A stretch of DNA of 38,113 nucleotides from JAAYCB01 sp012744395 (GCA_028703175.1 JAQVNJ010000050.1:1-38113); one strand, 5' to 3'. Counted from the stretch's first letter, positions 23,716-33,125 are shown. The notes: generated from the letters alone by a model not told the origin. Translations and numbers: made by a program.

Positions 23716-26130
23716 TCACTCCCGCGGCACTTCAAGACGTCGGACTTCCCTGCCGCGTTGATCCTTGCCGACCGCGAAGACGCGCCCGTTGAAGTCCTCT
23801 TCCCCGCAGGCGAGGGTTTCCTTCTCGCCGCTTGTGCGGAAGGCGACAAGGTCTCCGGCTCCGTCTGGGGCGGTCAACCGCACACCCACGGCGCCGTCGC
23901 CCTCGACGAGTTCGACTTCCGGCAGCGCGTCTTCCCGCCCTTTGCGATGCGCGAGCAGAACGGCGAGATAGCGCCCGCGCTTCGCCGCGGTGGACGTCTC
24001 CGCGGTAAGGTGCCACGTGTTCTCCCAGCGCCCCGCCTGCGATTCCGGTTCCGGCTGATAGCGGTCGGTCTGAGAGAAATTCAGTGTCTCGGGCAAGAGC
24101 AAATGGACACGCATTGCCGCCGGGGCGTTTTCGATCCGCAGTGTGCGGGCCGGCTCGTCGACGGCGATCTTCCGGTAGGCGTGGAGCAGCCATTGGAGGC
24201 GGACCGCGCGGGGCGCTTCGAGATCGTCGCAGATCACAAACACGCCCGGCCTGGCGTGAACGACGTGGCGGCGGAACCGCTTGAGCCGGCCCTGGTAGGC
24301 CGGGGCCGCCTCCCCCTCCGCGTAGTCGTAGCCGCCGGACGACTCGAACGCGGTCAGCCGCCCATTGGCGTCCCAGCGCCGCGGCACCTGCCCCTCGCCG
24401 TCGACCAGCACGCTGTTGACCGCATGGGTGGCACGCGTCCACTCGACGTGGTGCGGCGAACCGTACCAGGGATAGTAGCCGGTGGCGATCGCCAGGCCGC
24501 GGCCGAAGGCTTCGACGACGAACGCGTTCTGATCCGCGTGCCCGTGGCTGACCCCGCCGTAGGGGCTGCTCCGCAGCAAGAAGCTGATGTCGTTCTCCTT
24601 GTCTCCCAAGGCCGCGTGGAAGGAAGCCAGGCCCACGCTGGGGAAGCACCGGGACTGGGGCAATTCCAGGGGCGAGCGGGCCTTCAGCCGCGGATCGTAG
24701 GCGGCCAGCGTGAGCAGGTCCGCCCCGATCGTCGCCTGCGACGCTGCGGCGTACCAGCGGAGATGCGGGTCCTGGAGGAGCGTTGAAAACACGTAGAGCA
24801 CATTGCCCAGGCCGCGGGGGCTGCCCGTCTGGCCGTCGCCGAAGGGGCGGTGCTGATGGTAGGGCGTGGCGGTGTAGAGCGCGTAGAACGGCGTGTTGCG
24901 GAAGAACGGCTTGGCGGTCAAGTCGACGCCGGTCGCCTCGCGGAGCGCGACCACGTAGTGCAGGGCGAACTGCATGTAGGCGCTCCAGTAGCTCGGGCCT
25001 TCTTGCCAGCCGCCGTCGTCGCCGCCCCAGGCCGGGTACGACGTGTAGTAGAGGAGCGTCGCGTAGTCGAGCCAGTCTCGCGCCTCGGGCCACTCGTGGA
25101 TGAACGACAAGGCGCACTCGCCGAGGAATCCCGGCAGCCGGCCGGCATGGCTCTCGTAGGGCCGGCTCTCGAAGGGGAGCTGTTCGAGCCGCTTGAGGAA
25201 CTGCCCGGCGCGAGCTTTCATATTCTTCTCGATCTCCGCCCGCTCCTCCGCAGGGAACAGGTCATGCGTCCAGTCGTAGGCCCGCGTGCCGCGCATCATC
25301 ATCCACATCGGCGGCTCGTCGTAGGCGAAGAAGCTCGTCGGCCCCTCCGGGTCCCAGGCGAAGAAGTGCTCGAGGCGGCGCTTGGCCTCGCGGCCGAGCG
25401 GCTCGTCGCCGGTCAGCAGGTAGGCCAACGCGCAGCGCTCCATGACGTCCATCGGCGGCCGCGTGGTTCGCATCACGTTGATCGCCCACGGGCCGTATTC
25501 CGGTCCTTTCGGGCGGACTCCCGGCTCGGCGACGAGCGGCTTTCCGATCTCCCGGCGGCACCGGGCAACGAGCGCGTCGACGGCTGGCTTCAATTCACCG
25601 CCGGCCCAGCGGCGGACCTGTTCCAGCCGCGCGCCGGAAAAGAACAGCCGCGGTCGCTGGCGCGGAATCCGCTCGATGACCGCGTCCCAGTCGGGAAAGG
25701 GAAAGGGCCGCGCGGCGGCCGGAATGGTAAACGGCCGCGGCCGTCCGAAGACGGTCTTGCCTCGCGCCTCGACGCCGTAGCGCCAGAACCACTTGCCGGG
25801 CGGCAGCACCTCGCGGGGAACAAAAACCGGCCGCCGCAGGTTGCCATACGTCCGCGTCGTTTCCGCGGAAAAATTCTCGGCGGTCGAGACCTCCAACACG
25901 TAGGCGCCATCGTGCTTGACCGGCGTCCAGAGGAACGGCGGCGGAGAAATCTCCACGACCTGCCCGTCGGCCGGCGAGTAAGGCTTCTGTGTCGCGGCCG
26001 GAGGCGCGTCGAGGACGGGAGGGCCCTCCGCCGCGACTGCCGACGGGATGGCCAACACGCAGGCCAGGATGCCGGCCGCCGCCTTCCAGAAATCAACCGA
26101 TGCGGGTCGCCGTGTGATCGAATAACGCAT
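23716..26130 (-). CDS. Exported heparinase II/III-type polysaccharide lyase
   Basis: An 804-residue protein with a signal peptide (residues 1 to about 35, ...GILACVLAIPSAVAA). Residues about 45-135 are a fibronectin-like DUF4962 module (SPPPFLWTPV, YVLEVSTAENF). Residues 150-450 form the (alpha/alpha) toroid typical of lyases, with DEPPMWMMMRGTRAYDW and GDDGGWQEGPSYWSAY segments. The C-terminal beta part has GGVSHGHADQNAFVVEAFG and THAVNSVLVDGEGQ, matching the heparinase II/III family. These enzymes beta-eliminate uronate-containing polysaccharides; the substrate is not predictable. ATG 26130 was preferred over 26379 because it begins the signal peptide. It is divergent from the alpha-galactosidase gene. 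Confidence 0.87.
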   Translation of the reverse strand: MRYSITRRPASVDFWKAAAGILACVLAIPSAVAAEGPPVLDAPPAATQKPYSPADGQVVEISPPPFLWTPVKHDGAYVLEVSTAENFSAETTRTYGNLRRPVFVPREVLPPGKWFWRYGVEARGKTVFGRPRPFTIPAAARPFPFPDWDAVIERIPRQRPRLFFSGARLEQVRRWAGGELKPAVDALVARCRREIGKPLVAEPGVRPKGPEYGPWAINVMRTTRPPMDVMERCALAYLLTGDEPLGREAKRRLEHFFAWDPEGPTSFFAYDEPPMWMMMRGTRAYDWTHDLFPAEERAEIEKNMKARAGQFLKRLEQLPFESRPYESHAGRLPGFLGECALSFIHEWPEARDWLDYATLLYYTSYPAWGGDDGGWQEGPSYWSAYMQFALHYVVALREATGVDLTAKPFFRNTPFYALYTATPYHQHRPFGDGQTGSPRGLGNVLYVFSTLLQDPHLRWYAAASQATIGADLLTLAAYDPRLKARSPLELPQSRCFPSVGLASFHAALGDKENDISFLLRSSPYGGVSHGHADQNAFVVEAFGRGLAIATGYYPWYGSPHHVEWTRATHAVNSVLVDGEGQVPRRWDANGRLTAFESSGGYDYAEGEAAPAYQGRLKRFRRHVVHARPGVFVICDDLEAPRAVRLQWLLHAYRKIAVDEPARTLRIENAPAAMRVHLLLPETLNFSQTDRYQPEPESQAGRWENTWHLTAETSTAAKRGRYLAVLLAHRKGREDALPEVELVEGDGAVGVRLTAPDGAGDLVAFRTSGEKETLACGEEDFNGRVFAVGKDQRGREVRRLEVPRE

Positions 26131-26301
26131 TGGCAAGACGCCTTTCTGCAAACGGATGTGGCTCCGGGTCCTCGCCCGGCAGGCGATTCTCCCCTGAATG
26201 GGCGCCGCTGGCCGATATCCTACTCGCCCGGCGCGGACGAAGAAAGCCTCCGATCCCCGTCTCGCCCGGCCGCTCGCGCGTAGCAAGTTCCCCTTCGTAG
26301 A

Positions 26302-26319
26302 ACGGGTCTCCCGGCCCGT
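26302..26319. repeat. Interspersed palindrome ACGGGTC-N4-GGCCCGT, copy 2
   Basis: This copy has the same seven-base arms as 12972-12989 with a TCCC loop in place of TCCT, and the same preceding GTAG. It lies between two divergent genes and abuts the likely promoter of the alpha-galactosidase gene. Confidence 0.65.
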
Positions 26320-26348
26320 TGCCACCGGCCGCCCGCGCGCGGTAGATT
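26319..26348 (+). promoter_or_regulatory. Putative promoter of GH27 gene
   Basis: TTGCCA (26319-26324, five of six for -35), an 18-bp spacer and TAGATT (26343-26348, four of six for -10) lie about 55 nt before the ATG at 26403. The -35 overlaps the last base of the palindrome. Confidence 0.4.
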
Positions 26349-26402
26349 CTGGCTTGGGAAATGGCGGAAAGGCGAGCACGGGGACCTTGGCGGGTTTGAA
26401 TC

Positions 26403-27998
26403 ATGGACTACCGAATTGAGACCGCGGCGCGGCTGGCGATGATTTTCCTGTTTGCACTCCGTGCCGGGGGCTTACAGGCCGGGACCGCCGCGGAACGGGG
26501 TGAAATCCTTACACCGCCGCCCGCCCCCGAGCCGCGGATCAACGGCGCCAAGGTCTTCGGCGTGCGGCCGGGCCGCCCCGTCCTCTACACGATCGCGGCC
26601 ACGGGTGTGCGGCCAATGACGTTCTCGGCGCAAGACCTGCCCGAGGGCATGCAGCTGGATGCGAAGACCGGCCGGATCACGGGGCGGGCGGGCGAGCGCG
26701 GCACGTACCGCGTGTTGCTCGGAGCCGAAAACCGCCTTGGCCGCGCCGAGCGGGAGTTGAGGATCGTCGTCGGCGACGAGATTCTCCTGACTCCGCTCTT
26801 GGGCTGCAACACGTGGGGAGGTTGGGGGGCGCGGGTCACGGAGGCCAATCTCCGCGGATCGGCCGAGGCGATGGTCAAGACCGGTCTGGTCGATCACGGC
26901 TGGCAGTACGTCAACATCGACGACGGTTGGCAGGGCCGCCGCGGCGGGCCGTTCGGCGCGATCCAACCCAACGAGAAGTTCGGCGACATGGAGCAGCTCT
27001 GCCAGTACATCCACTCGCTGGGGCTGAAGGCGGGCATCTACTCGACGCCCTGGACGACCAGTTATGCCGGCTTCGTTGGCGGTTCGAGCGACGACTCCCA
27101 AGGCGCCTGGCAGGCGCCGGCCAACCGCCGCGACGGTTGGCGTTGCGGCGAGTACCTGTTCGAAACCAACGACGCCCGGCAATGGGCCGCGTGGGGGTTC
27201 GACTACTGCAAGTACGATTGGAGCGTCGACAGCGTGGAATTGGCGCGGCGGATGGCCGACGCGCTGGCCGCGTGCGATCGCGACATTGTGCTGGAGCTTT
27301 CGAATTCCGTGCCGCTGGCCGAGGCGGCGGAGTACACGCGGCTGGCGCAGTTGTCGCGGACGACCGGCGATCTGGTCGATCTCTGGGACCGGTCGCGGAT
27401 GGACCCCGCCCTGCGCGCCTGGGCGGTCGGGATTCGCGAAGTCTGGCAGCAGCACGACGCCTGGGCCCCGCACCAGCGCCCCGGGCACTGGAACCACGCC
27501 TGCAACCTCCGCGTCGGCCTGTTGGGAGGATGGAGGAACCAGCCGCTCACTCCCTCGCGGCTGACGCCCGAGGAGCACTACACGCACATCAGCCTGTGGT
27601 GCCTCTGGGGATCGCCGATGATCATCGGCGCGCCGATCGAACGGCTCGACGCGTTCACCCTATCGCTGCTGTCCAACGACGAGGTCCTGGAGGTCAACCA
27701 GGACCCCCTGGGCAGGCAGGCGCGGCGGATCGAGGCGCCGGGCGGCGAGCTGCTGGTCAAGGAGCTGGAGGACGGCGCCAGGGCGGTGGGCCTGTTCAAT
27801 CCCGGCGGCCAGGCGGCGACGGTTGTCGCCCGGTGGGCCGACCTGGGGCTGGCCGGTCCCCAGCAGGTCCGCGACCTCTGGCGCCAGCGGGACCTCGGCA
27901 TCCACCCCAGCGAGCTGGCCGCCGAGGTCCGTCCGCACGGCGTCGTCCTGGTCCGCGCGGCGCCGGCGCCGCAGGCTTCGGCGCCGCGGCGCCCTTGA
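26403..27998 (+). CDS. Exported GH27-type alpha-galactosidase
   Basis: A 531-residue protein with an N-terminal signal peptide (MIFLFALRAGGLQA). Residues about 45-125 form an Ig-like putative module (FGVRPGRPVLYTI...LPEGMQLDAKTGRITG), and residues 130-430 the GH27 TIM barrel. Visible motifs are LLGCNTWGGW, the YVNIDDGWQG loop (169-178), Asp272 in FDYCKYDWS as the likely nucleophile, and an acidic GDLVDLWDRS region (322-331) for the acid/base. A small beta domain ends the protein. GH27 enzymes remove alpha-galactose or alpha-N-acetylgalactosamine from glycans. It is divergent from the heparinase-like gene, consistent with shared glycan use, and convergent with the next gene (8-bp gap). Confidence 0.9.
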   Translation: MDYRIETAARLAMIFLFALRAGGLQAGTAAERGEILTPPPAPEPRINGAKVFGVRPGRPVLYTIAATGVRPMTFSAQDLPEGMQLDAKTGRITGRAGERGTYRVLLGAENRLGRAERELRIVVGDEILLTPLLGCNTWGGWGARVTEANLRGSAEAMVKTGLVDHGWQYVNIDDGWQGRRGGPFGAIQPNEKFGDMEQLCQYIHSLGLKAGIYSTPWTTSYAGFVGGSSDDSQGAWQAPANRRDGWRCGEYLFETNDARQWAAWGFDYCKYDWSVDSVELARRMADALAACDRDIVLELSNSVPLAEAAEYTRLAQLSRTTGDLVDLWDRSRMDPALRAWAVGIREVWQQHDAWAPHQRPGHWNHACNLRVGLLGGWRNQPLTPSRLTPEEHYTHISLWCLWGSPMIIGAPIERLDAFTLSLLSNDEVLEVNQDPLGRQARRIEAPGGELLVKELEDGARAVGLFNPGGQAATVVARWADLGLAGPQQVRDLWRQRDLGIHPSELAAEVRPHGVVLVRAAPAPQASAPRRP

Positions 27999-28006
27999 GC
28001 CGGTTC

Positions 28007-30619
28007 TCAGGATTCGGCGGGCATGTCGCCGGCGGCGATGTCGTGGACGAAAATCTGGGCCTTCTGTTGGCTGGCGTCGGCCAGCAGGAGCACCGCCTGG
28101 CCGGCGGCCAGCCGGTCCCGCGTATCGATCAGGCGGACGACCTCTTGCCACTTCGCCCCGTCGGCCAGGGTGTCCGGCAACCGGTTCGGCGCGTTGAGAA
28201 AGAAATCCTCGTTGAGGTAATTCGTCTCCTGCTGGGGGAATAGCGCCATGTAGAGGACGTCCGTCTCGACCAGTTCGTTGAGGAAGTGGGTCCCCAGCGA
28301 TACGTCGGGAATCAGGTTCTCGCGCATCGTGACGATCTCGCAGAGGACGGAGACCTGGCTGATCTCGGAGAAATGCACGGGGACCCCGAGGTCGGGGCTG
28401 AACGTGCCCCAGCGTCCCGGCCCCAAGAGCATCGTCTTGGCCGCCTCGCGGGGGCTGGCGCGGTTGATCCGCCCGAGCAGCCGGGCGATCTCATAGCGAT
28501 CCTTCAGGGACAGCCTGCCGTAGAGCCGCGGGACCACGTAGAGGAAGCGATCCAGCCGCAACAGCCGGCTCGTGCCGATGATCGCCCCGTGGGCCTCGAC
28601 GATCCGCTCGACCGCGCGGGCTTGAATCTCCGGCAAAGCGGTGTTTTCCGTCCCCCGCACCTGGAGCGGGCGGCACTGGAGCAGGTTGATGCGATACTTG
28701 CCCGCGGAGAGGAAATTCACCGTGAACTCGATGTCGACGGGATACTCGTAGGCCTTCTCCAGCGTTTCCAGCATCTCCCGCATGTCATCGACGAACGGCG
28801 TCTTGGAGAGCAGTCCGTCGAAGGTCAGGGCGTAGTGCGCGGTCCGCGCCTCGTGCAAGCCGGACCGGTCGCGGGAGGCGACCATCTCCAGGGGGAGCCG
28901 CGGCACTTGCTGGACGAGATCGAGAAAATGGCCGGAGGCCAGCCGATTCTCGCCGAAATCCAGGTAGTCCACGCGGCGCTGCGAGTATTCGCAGACGGCG
29001 TCGAAATTCGCCTCGGGCCGCCGCCCGGGGGCATTCAGCGCCACGAGCCGCGTGTAGTCGTCGTCGGAACGGTCCACCGCCCGCGTCCCCAGCCCGAACA
29101 CCAGCCGGACGACGCCGGCGTGGGGGTCGATGTCCTTGTGCCAGACGTAGGGATTGAAGGAGAAACCGACGCCGGCGATCTGGGAGAAGAACTTGTCGGC
29201 GTAGCGCTCGCCGGAAACCCGCATCACCAAGAGGGCCATCTGCTCGTCGCGATCGAGGAGGCCGCGCTCGATGCGGTAGCGGAGCGCCTTCTCGTGCATG
29301 GCGCTGGCATAGACGTTGCGGACGGTGTCCAGCAGCGCCGCCATGCGCGTCTCCCGCGAGCCTTGATTGACGCAGAAGACGCTCTCGTACTTGCCGGCGA
29401 ACGCGTTGCCGTAGGCGTCTTCGAGCAGCGAGCTGGAACGGACAATGTAGGGCGATTCACCGAAATAGTCGAGCATCGCCTGGAACTGATCCATCGTGTA
29501 ATCGGGGAACCGGCCTTCGAGAATCCCCGCCCGCGCTTCCTCGATGCCCTCCAGGAAGGTCGCGGGATTGCGGTGCCGCTGCCGGATTCGCCAGATTCCG
29601 TTGCGGATCAGGAACGTGTAAAACACGTCGGCCCCGATATAGAACGAGTCGTGGATCTCCAGCAGGGCGTGCAGCCGCGGATTGTCTTTCCTGAGGATCG
29701 CCCGGGCGAGCAGCATGCCGAGGGCTTTGCCTCCGATCAGCCCGATCCCCACCATCCGGTCGCGGATTTCCAGGATGTCTTCGAGCTTGAGGTAGCGGTG
29801 CGCCAGCCGCAGCATGCCTTCGTCGCGCGAGAGGACCATCCGGCTGAGCCGCTCGAAGACCTCCTGTTCCCGCTCCGGCGGGCAGTGCCCGGCGCGGGCC
29901 TCGTCGTAGGTCTGCTGCGCCTCGTTGAAGATCCTCCGCCAGAACCCCAGCCGCGAATCGGCGCGGAGCCCCGGCCAGCGGCTCGACGCGAGCACCTCGC
30001 AGATCACCGCGCTGTTGGTGATCGGGCGGAATTCGTCCCCCTCCCAGACGTGGAGCGTGTCCATCGAGTGCGTCGACCGGTGCTGAACCTTGATCGGGCG
30101 AACGTAGATCTTCCCTTCGTGGCGGAAAACGTCGAGCAGGAACTGCGTCGTCTGCGTGATCGGGTTCAGCGCGAACGACGCGTGGTGATTCCGCAGCACG
30201 CTGAAGTAGGTCACGGTCTCCAGATCGAAGAGCCGGGGGCAGGTGAGCAGGAAAAAATTGCCCAGCATCTGGTCCGCCGACCAGATCGACGCCAGCTCGG
30301 AAAGGCAGTCGAAGACATAGATCGCCCCTTTCCCGGCGCTCTCGATGACCCGGTGGACCTGGCCGACGAAGCTCTCGAAACCGAGCTTCGGATCGGGCCG
30401 GTGAATCTCCACCCCGGGCCTTTCGCCGATCAACCGCTCGTGCGAGGCGAAGCGGAAGTAGACGAGCCGGCGATCCTCCCGCAGGGCGGCTTCGGTGTAC
30501 GGCGAGACCAGCGCCAGGTAGTCGCCAACCGAATCGACCTGCCAGACGATGTTGTCGCCCGGCATTACGCCCCGCAGAACCCTGTCCAGCCCCGGCAGAC
30601 CGGTTGTCAACTCGACCAT
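28007..30619 (-). CDS. KaiC-like domain fused to PEP/pyruvate-type ATP-binding domain
   Basis: An 870-residue cytoplasmic protein. Residues 1 to about 215 resemble a RecA/KaiC ATPase (TTGLPGLDRVLRGVMPGD), but the P-loop GKT is replaced by DNIVWQVDSVGDY (22-34), so the site is probably inactive; IYVFDCLSEL (100-109) keeps a Walker B-like strand. From about residue 290 it matches the PPDK/PEP synthase N-terminal nucleotide-binding domain (PF01326-like): GLIGGKALGM (293-302), YIVRSSSLLED (391-401) and AGKYESVF. The swivelling His domain and the PEP-binding barrel of full-length enzymes are absent. It could be a phosphotransferase or signalling kinase; this is inference. ATG 30619 precedes the KaiC start; an in-frame ATG at 30658 is an alternative. 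Confidence 0.85.
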   Translation of the reverse strand: MVELTTGLPGLDRVLRGVMPGDNIVWQVDSVGDYLALVSPYTEAALREDRRLVYFRFASHERLIGERPGVEIHRPDPKLGFESFVGQVHRVIESAGKGAIYVFDCLSELASIWSADQMLGNFFLLTCPRLFDLETVTYFSVLRNHHASFALNPITQTTQFLLDVFRHEGKIYVRPIKVQHRSTHSMDTLHVWEGDEFRPITNSAVICEVLASSRWPGLRADSRLGFWRRIFNEAQQTYDEARAGHCPPEREQEVFERLSRMVLSRDEGMLRLAHRYLKLEDILEIRDRMVGIGLIGGKALGMLLARAILRKDNPRLHALLEIHDSFYIGADVFYTFLIRNGIWRIRQRHRNPATFLEGIEEARAGILEGRFPDYTMDQFQAMLDYFGESPYIVRSSSLLEDAYGNAFAGKYESVFCVNQGSRETRMAALLDTVRNVYASAMHEKALRYRIERGLLDRDEQMALLVMRVSGERYADKFFSQIAGVGFSFNPYVWHKDIDPHAGVVRLVFGLGTRAVDRSDDDYTRLVALNAPGRRPEANFDAVCEYSQRRVDYLDFGENRLASGHFLDLVQQVPRLPLEMVASRDRSGLHEARTAHYALTFDGLLSKTPFVDDMREMLETLEKAYEYPVDIEFTVNFLSAGKYRINLLQCRPLQVRGTENTALPEIQARAVERIVEAHGAIIGTSRLLRLDRFLYVVPRLYGRLSLKDRYEIARLLGRINRASPREAAKTMLLGPGRWGTFSPDLGVPVHFSEISQVSVLCEIVTMRENLIPDVSLGTHFLNELVETDVLYMALFPQQETNYLNEDFFLNAPNRLPDTLADGAKWQEVVRLIDTRDRLAAGQAVLLLADASQQKAQIFVHDIAAGDMPAES

Positions 30620-30744
30620 CGCCCCGTACCCGCCATTCGGAAGTCTGCCGCCGGGCAACCGCCGGGGTCTCCGCGCAAGGCCCCACAGGGGACTCTCCCC
30701 GGTAAGCGGTTGCCGCCGCCGGGAGTCGTTCGGCCGCCGCTGGA

Positions 30745-30750
30745 ATTATA
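30745..30750 (-). promoter_or_regulatory. Putative -10 element for KaiC/PPDK_N gene
   Basis: On the minus strand a perfect TATAAT lies about 126 nt before the ATG at 30619. No convincing -35 was seen, so the call is tentative. Confidence 0.35.
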
Positions 30751-30871
30751 TCGCTCCGGCGGTGGCCGGCCCAGGGCCGAACGCAAAGAGGACGCGTGCC
30801 GCCCATCCTTCGGAGCATCAAGCATGCAGGGTCCGCAGGGTCCCGTCGCCGGTCCGCCGCGGCGGTTGGGA

Positions 30872-31753
30872 TTACCGGCTGCCGGGCTTTCCGCCGCCCG
30901 GCGGCGGATCGGCCGGAGCCTTGTCCAGTGGCCAGAGCTCCCAGCGGCGGACAAAGATCTCCGCCAGTTCCGACTGGATCGTCAGCTTGCCCTCCGCCGG
31001 GTGGACATCGAAGGCCTCGTTGACCTTGACACCGTTGACGAGGACCGTAATCCGGTCGCCGCGGCAGATCACTTCCATCCGCGTCCACTGGTCGCCGGGG
31101 CTTTCGACGTCGTTCTTGCCGCGGAAATCGATTGCGTCCTTCCAGTCCGGGTCGCGTCCGAACCAGTTGACCCGGCCGGAGGTGAAGACCCTCTTCTCAC
31201 CCCCCGCACGCCAGACGTACTCGCCGTCGCGGTCCTTGGCCACCTCGGCGGTCAGCTGGGGCTGCACCTGGCCGTTGCCGCGGACGACGATGAAGTCGCC
31301 CGTCCCCCCCTGGATGATCTGGGCCTCGATCGACTCCATCCAGATGCCGCCATACGCCCCCTCGGGACCTTGCGCGTGGACCAGCACGCCGGAATCCTTG
31401 GCGCGGTCGGCGCGGTTCCCCCAGGCCCGCTCCCCCCAGCGGAACTCGCAGATCATGTGGTAGTCGCGATACGCGTGGCGGGTCGACACGCCCCCCATCC
31501 CGTCGCCGGAAATGTGCAGGAGGCCGTCATGGACCGTGACGATCTTGTTCGGGTCCTCGTACTTCGTGTCGCGAAAGTACGTGTACAGCCCCTCGAGGTC
31601 CCGGCCGTTGAACAGCTTGATGACCCCTTCGGTCGGCGCGATCGCCGGGCCGGCGGCCTCGGTGGCGGCTTCGGCGGCGGCCAACCGCGCCGCCAGGCCC
31701 GCCGCCAGGCCAAGGGACAACGTCAACAGGATGGATCGCCAGCGATCGTTCAT
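30872..31753 (-). CDS. Exported DUF1080 (3-keto-disaccharide hydrolase-like) protein
   Basis: A 293-residue protein with a signal peptide (residues 1 to about 28). The rest matches DUF1080, a concanavalin-like beta-sandwich abundant in planctomycetes: IKLFNGRDLEGL, YHMICEFRWGE, NSGV-type segment DSGVLVHAQG, SIEAQIIQGGTGDF, and an EGKLTIQSELAEIFVRRWELWPL end. Some members cleave 3-keto sugars or lyse 3-keto-glycosides, working with Gfo/Idh oxidoreductases; that role is inferred here. It starts 54 bp after the deacetylase-like gene with a GGAGG ribosome site, so the two probably form an operon. Confidence 0.88.
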   Translation of the reverse strand: MNDRWRSILLTLSLGLAAGLAARLAAAEAATEAAGPAIAPTEGVIKLFNGRDLEGLYTYFRDTKYEDPNKIVTVHDGLLHISGDGMGGVSTRHAYRDYHMICEFRWGERAWGNRADRAKDSGVLVHAQGPEGAYGGIWMESIEAQIIQGGTGDFIVVRGNGQVQPQLTAEVAKDRDGEYVWRAGGEKRVFTSGRVNWFGRDPDWKDAIDFRGKNDVESPGDQWTRMEVICRGDRITVLVNGVKVNEAFDVHPAEGKLTIQSELAEIFVRRWELWPLDKAPADPPPGGGKPGSR

Positions 31754-31807
31754 CCGCAGTCCTCCAAGTGGCCGCTCCTTGAGAGGGGAGACGGCCAGGT
31801 GTAAACA

Positions 31808-33052
31808 CTAACCCTCTTCCCGCACGACCCGAGCGTGCTGGGCAACATATCGATAGCAGTACAGCCAGCCGTTGGCCACATACCAGACGTCCTTGCGGCC
31901 GGCGATGTGCGCCAGATGCTGAACCAGGCTCGATCCCTGGACGGCCTCGATTGGCGGCCGCGAATCGTGGATCACGCTGTTCTGGTAGCGATCCGGATGC
32001 CACATCGCGTAGAAGATCTGCCCGGCGTCGATCACCCGCTGAAACGCCGCGTCGAGCGCTTCCACGTCCTCGCGCCAGTAGCGGCCGGCCGGCTTGCGGC
32101 CCTGGAACACGGCGTCGTACGCCTTGTAGCTCAGCCCCCCAACGCCGTAGAAGCCGTGCTCGGCGTTCCACGAAGCGTAATCGACGCTCTTCGGATTGTC
32201 GTGGGAATTGTAGCCGCGGACAAACAGGAATTGCCCGGCGCTGGTCGCCAGCAGCGGAGCGTCCTGATAGCCGCAGGTCAGAATGTGCTCGAAAATGTGC
32301 TGCCCCCAGGGGATGTTTTTCAGCCTGGCGAGCAGCTCGTCCCGGCAACCGAGTATCTCGCTGCGGTAGCCGCGGACCGCATACGCCGCGGCGCTACAGG
32401 GATGGGTCTCGGCGTGGACCGCCGGCTCCCAGCTTCGATCGCCCCGATCGAGTTCCGCCTGGAGCGTCTGCCAGAAGGACTCCGCGCCGGCCGAGCGGGT
32501 ATTGATCGCGATCGAGACGGGCAGGCCCTGCGACCGGCAGACCGCCAGCGCCGCCTGGTACTTGTCGGACCGGTCGTCTTCGGCCCCCTGCCATGGGGCG
32601 CCGGGGTTGGCCGTCGCCCGAAAACCCCAGTTGTCCAGCGAGAGCGAGTAGGCGGCCTTTCTCCCATCGTAATAGCGGGCGATCTCAACGAACTCGGCCT
32701 GGCCCGCGCCGGAAAACTCCAGCAGGATCGTGGGCGTCGAGCGGAAGCCGACCGAGACATAGGCCTTTTCCGCCTCGGCGTCGTAGCGCACGCATTCCTG
32801 GCCGTTGAACAAATCGTTCGGCCCTTTCCGATCCAGCGGCGTCCAGGGGTCGCCCGACGCGTCGCGGCGGCTGGCCTTGAACTCGCGCGACCCGCCGGGG
32901 ACGTGAAACACGTAGGTCGCCGGATAGCGGCATCCGAACCTGCGCCACATCTCGGCGTCGATCGATATGCGGAAGGTCGGGTTGGCTGCCGGGATCGACT
33001 CCGTGGCCGCCAGGATCAGCAGGCAGAAAAAAACAATCGACGTTCGGTGCAT
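31808..33052 (-). CDS. Exported polysaccharide deacetylase-like protein
   Basis: A 414-residue protein with a signal peptide (MHRTSIVFFCLLILAATESIPA). The central part (about 130-360) resembles the NodB/CE4 deacetylase fold: AAYSLSLDNWG (Asp140 a possible metal ligand), QAALAVCRSQGLPVSIAIN, then VHAETHPCS, where His213 and His217 make an H-x3-H motif. CE4 enzymes remove acetyl groups from glycans by a metal-dependent reaction. The remainder has no recognisable features. It is first in an operon with the DUF1080 gene and divergent from the C69 peptidase gene. Confidence 0.6.
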   Translation of the reverse strand: MHRTSIVFFCLLILAATESIPAANPTFRISIDAEMWRRFGCRYPATYVFHVPGGSREFKASRRDASGDPWTPLDRKGPNDLFNGQECVRYDAEAEKAYVSVGFRSTPTILLEFSGAGQAEFVEIARYYDGRKAAYSLSLDNWGFRATANPGAPWQGAEDDRSDKYQAALAVCRSQGLPVSIAINTRSAGAESFWQTLQAELDRGDRSWEPAVHAETHPCSAAAYAVRGYRSEILGCRDELLARLKNIPWGQHIFEHILTCGYQDAPLLATSAGQFLFVRGYNSHDNPKSVDYASWNAEHGFYGVGGLSYKAYDAVFQGRKPAGRYWREDVEALDAAFQRVIDAGQIFYAMWHPDRYQNSVIHDSRPPIEAVQGSSLVQHLAHIAGRKDVWYVANGWLYCYRYVAQHARVVREEG

Positions 33053-33096
33053 CTGCGATACCCCTGTGGTTGGTCGGAACCGGCAAAACGCGTCTC

Positions 33097-33125
33097 ACGG
33101 TAAACCAGTCCGCGGCGCGCGTCAA
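33097..33125 (-). promoter_or_regulatory. Putative promoter of deacetylase-like operon
   Basis: Minus-strand TTGACG (33120-33125, five of six for -35), a 17-bp spacer and TACCGT (33097-33102, three of six for -10) lie about 45 nt before the ATG at 33052. Confidence 0.35.

Noticed and set aside
28286..31804. 1,172-codon plus-strand frame across the KaiC/PPDK_N and DUF1080 genes
   Set aside because: It crosses two well-supported minus-strand genes and an intergenic region and has no recognisable domain.
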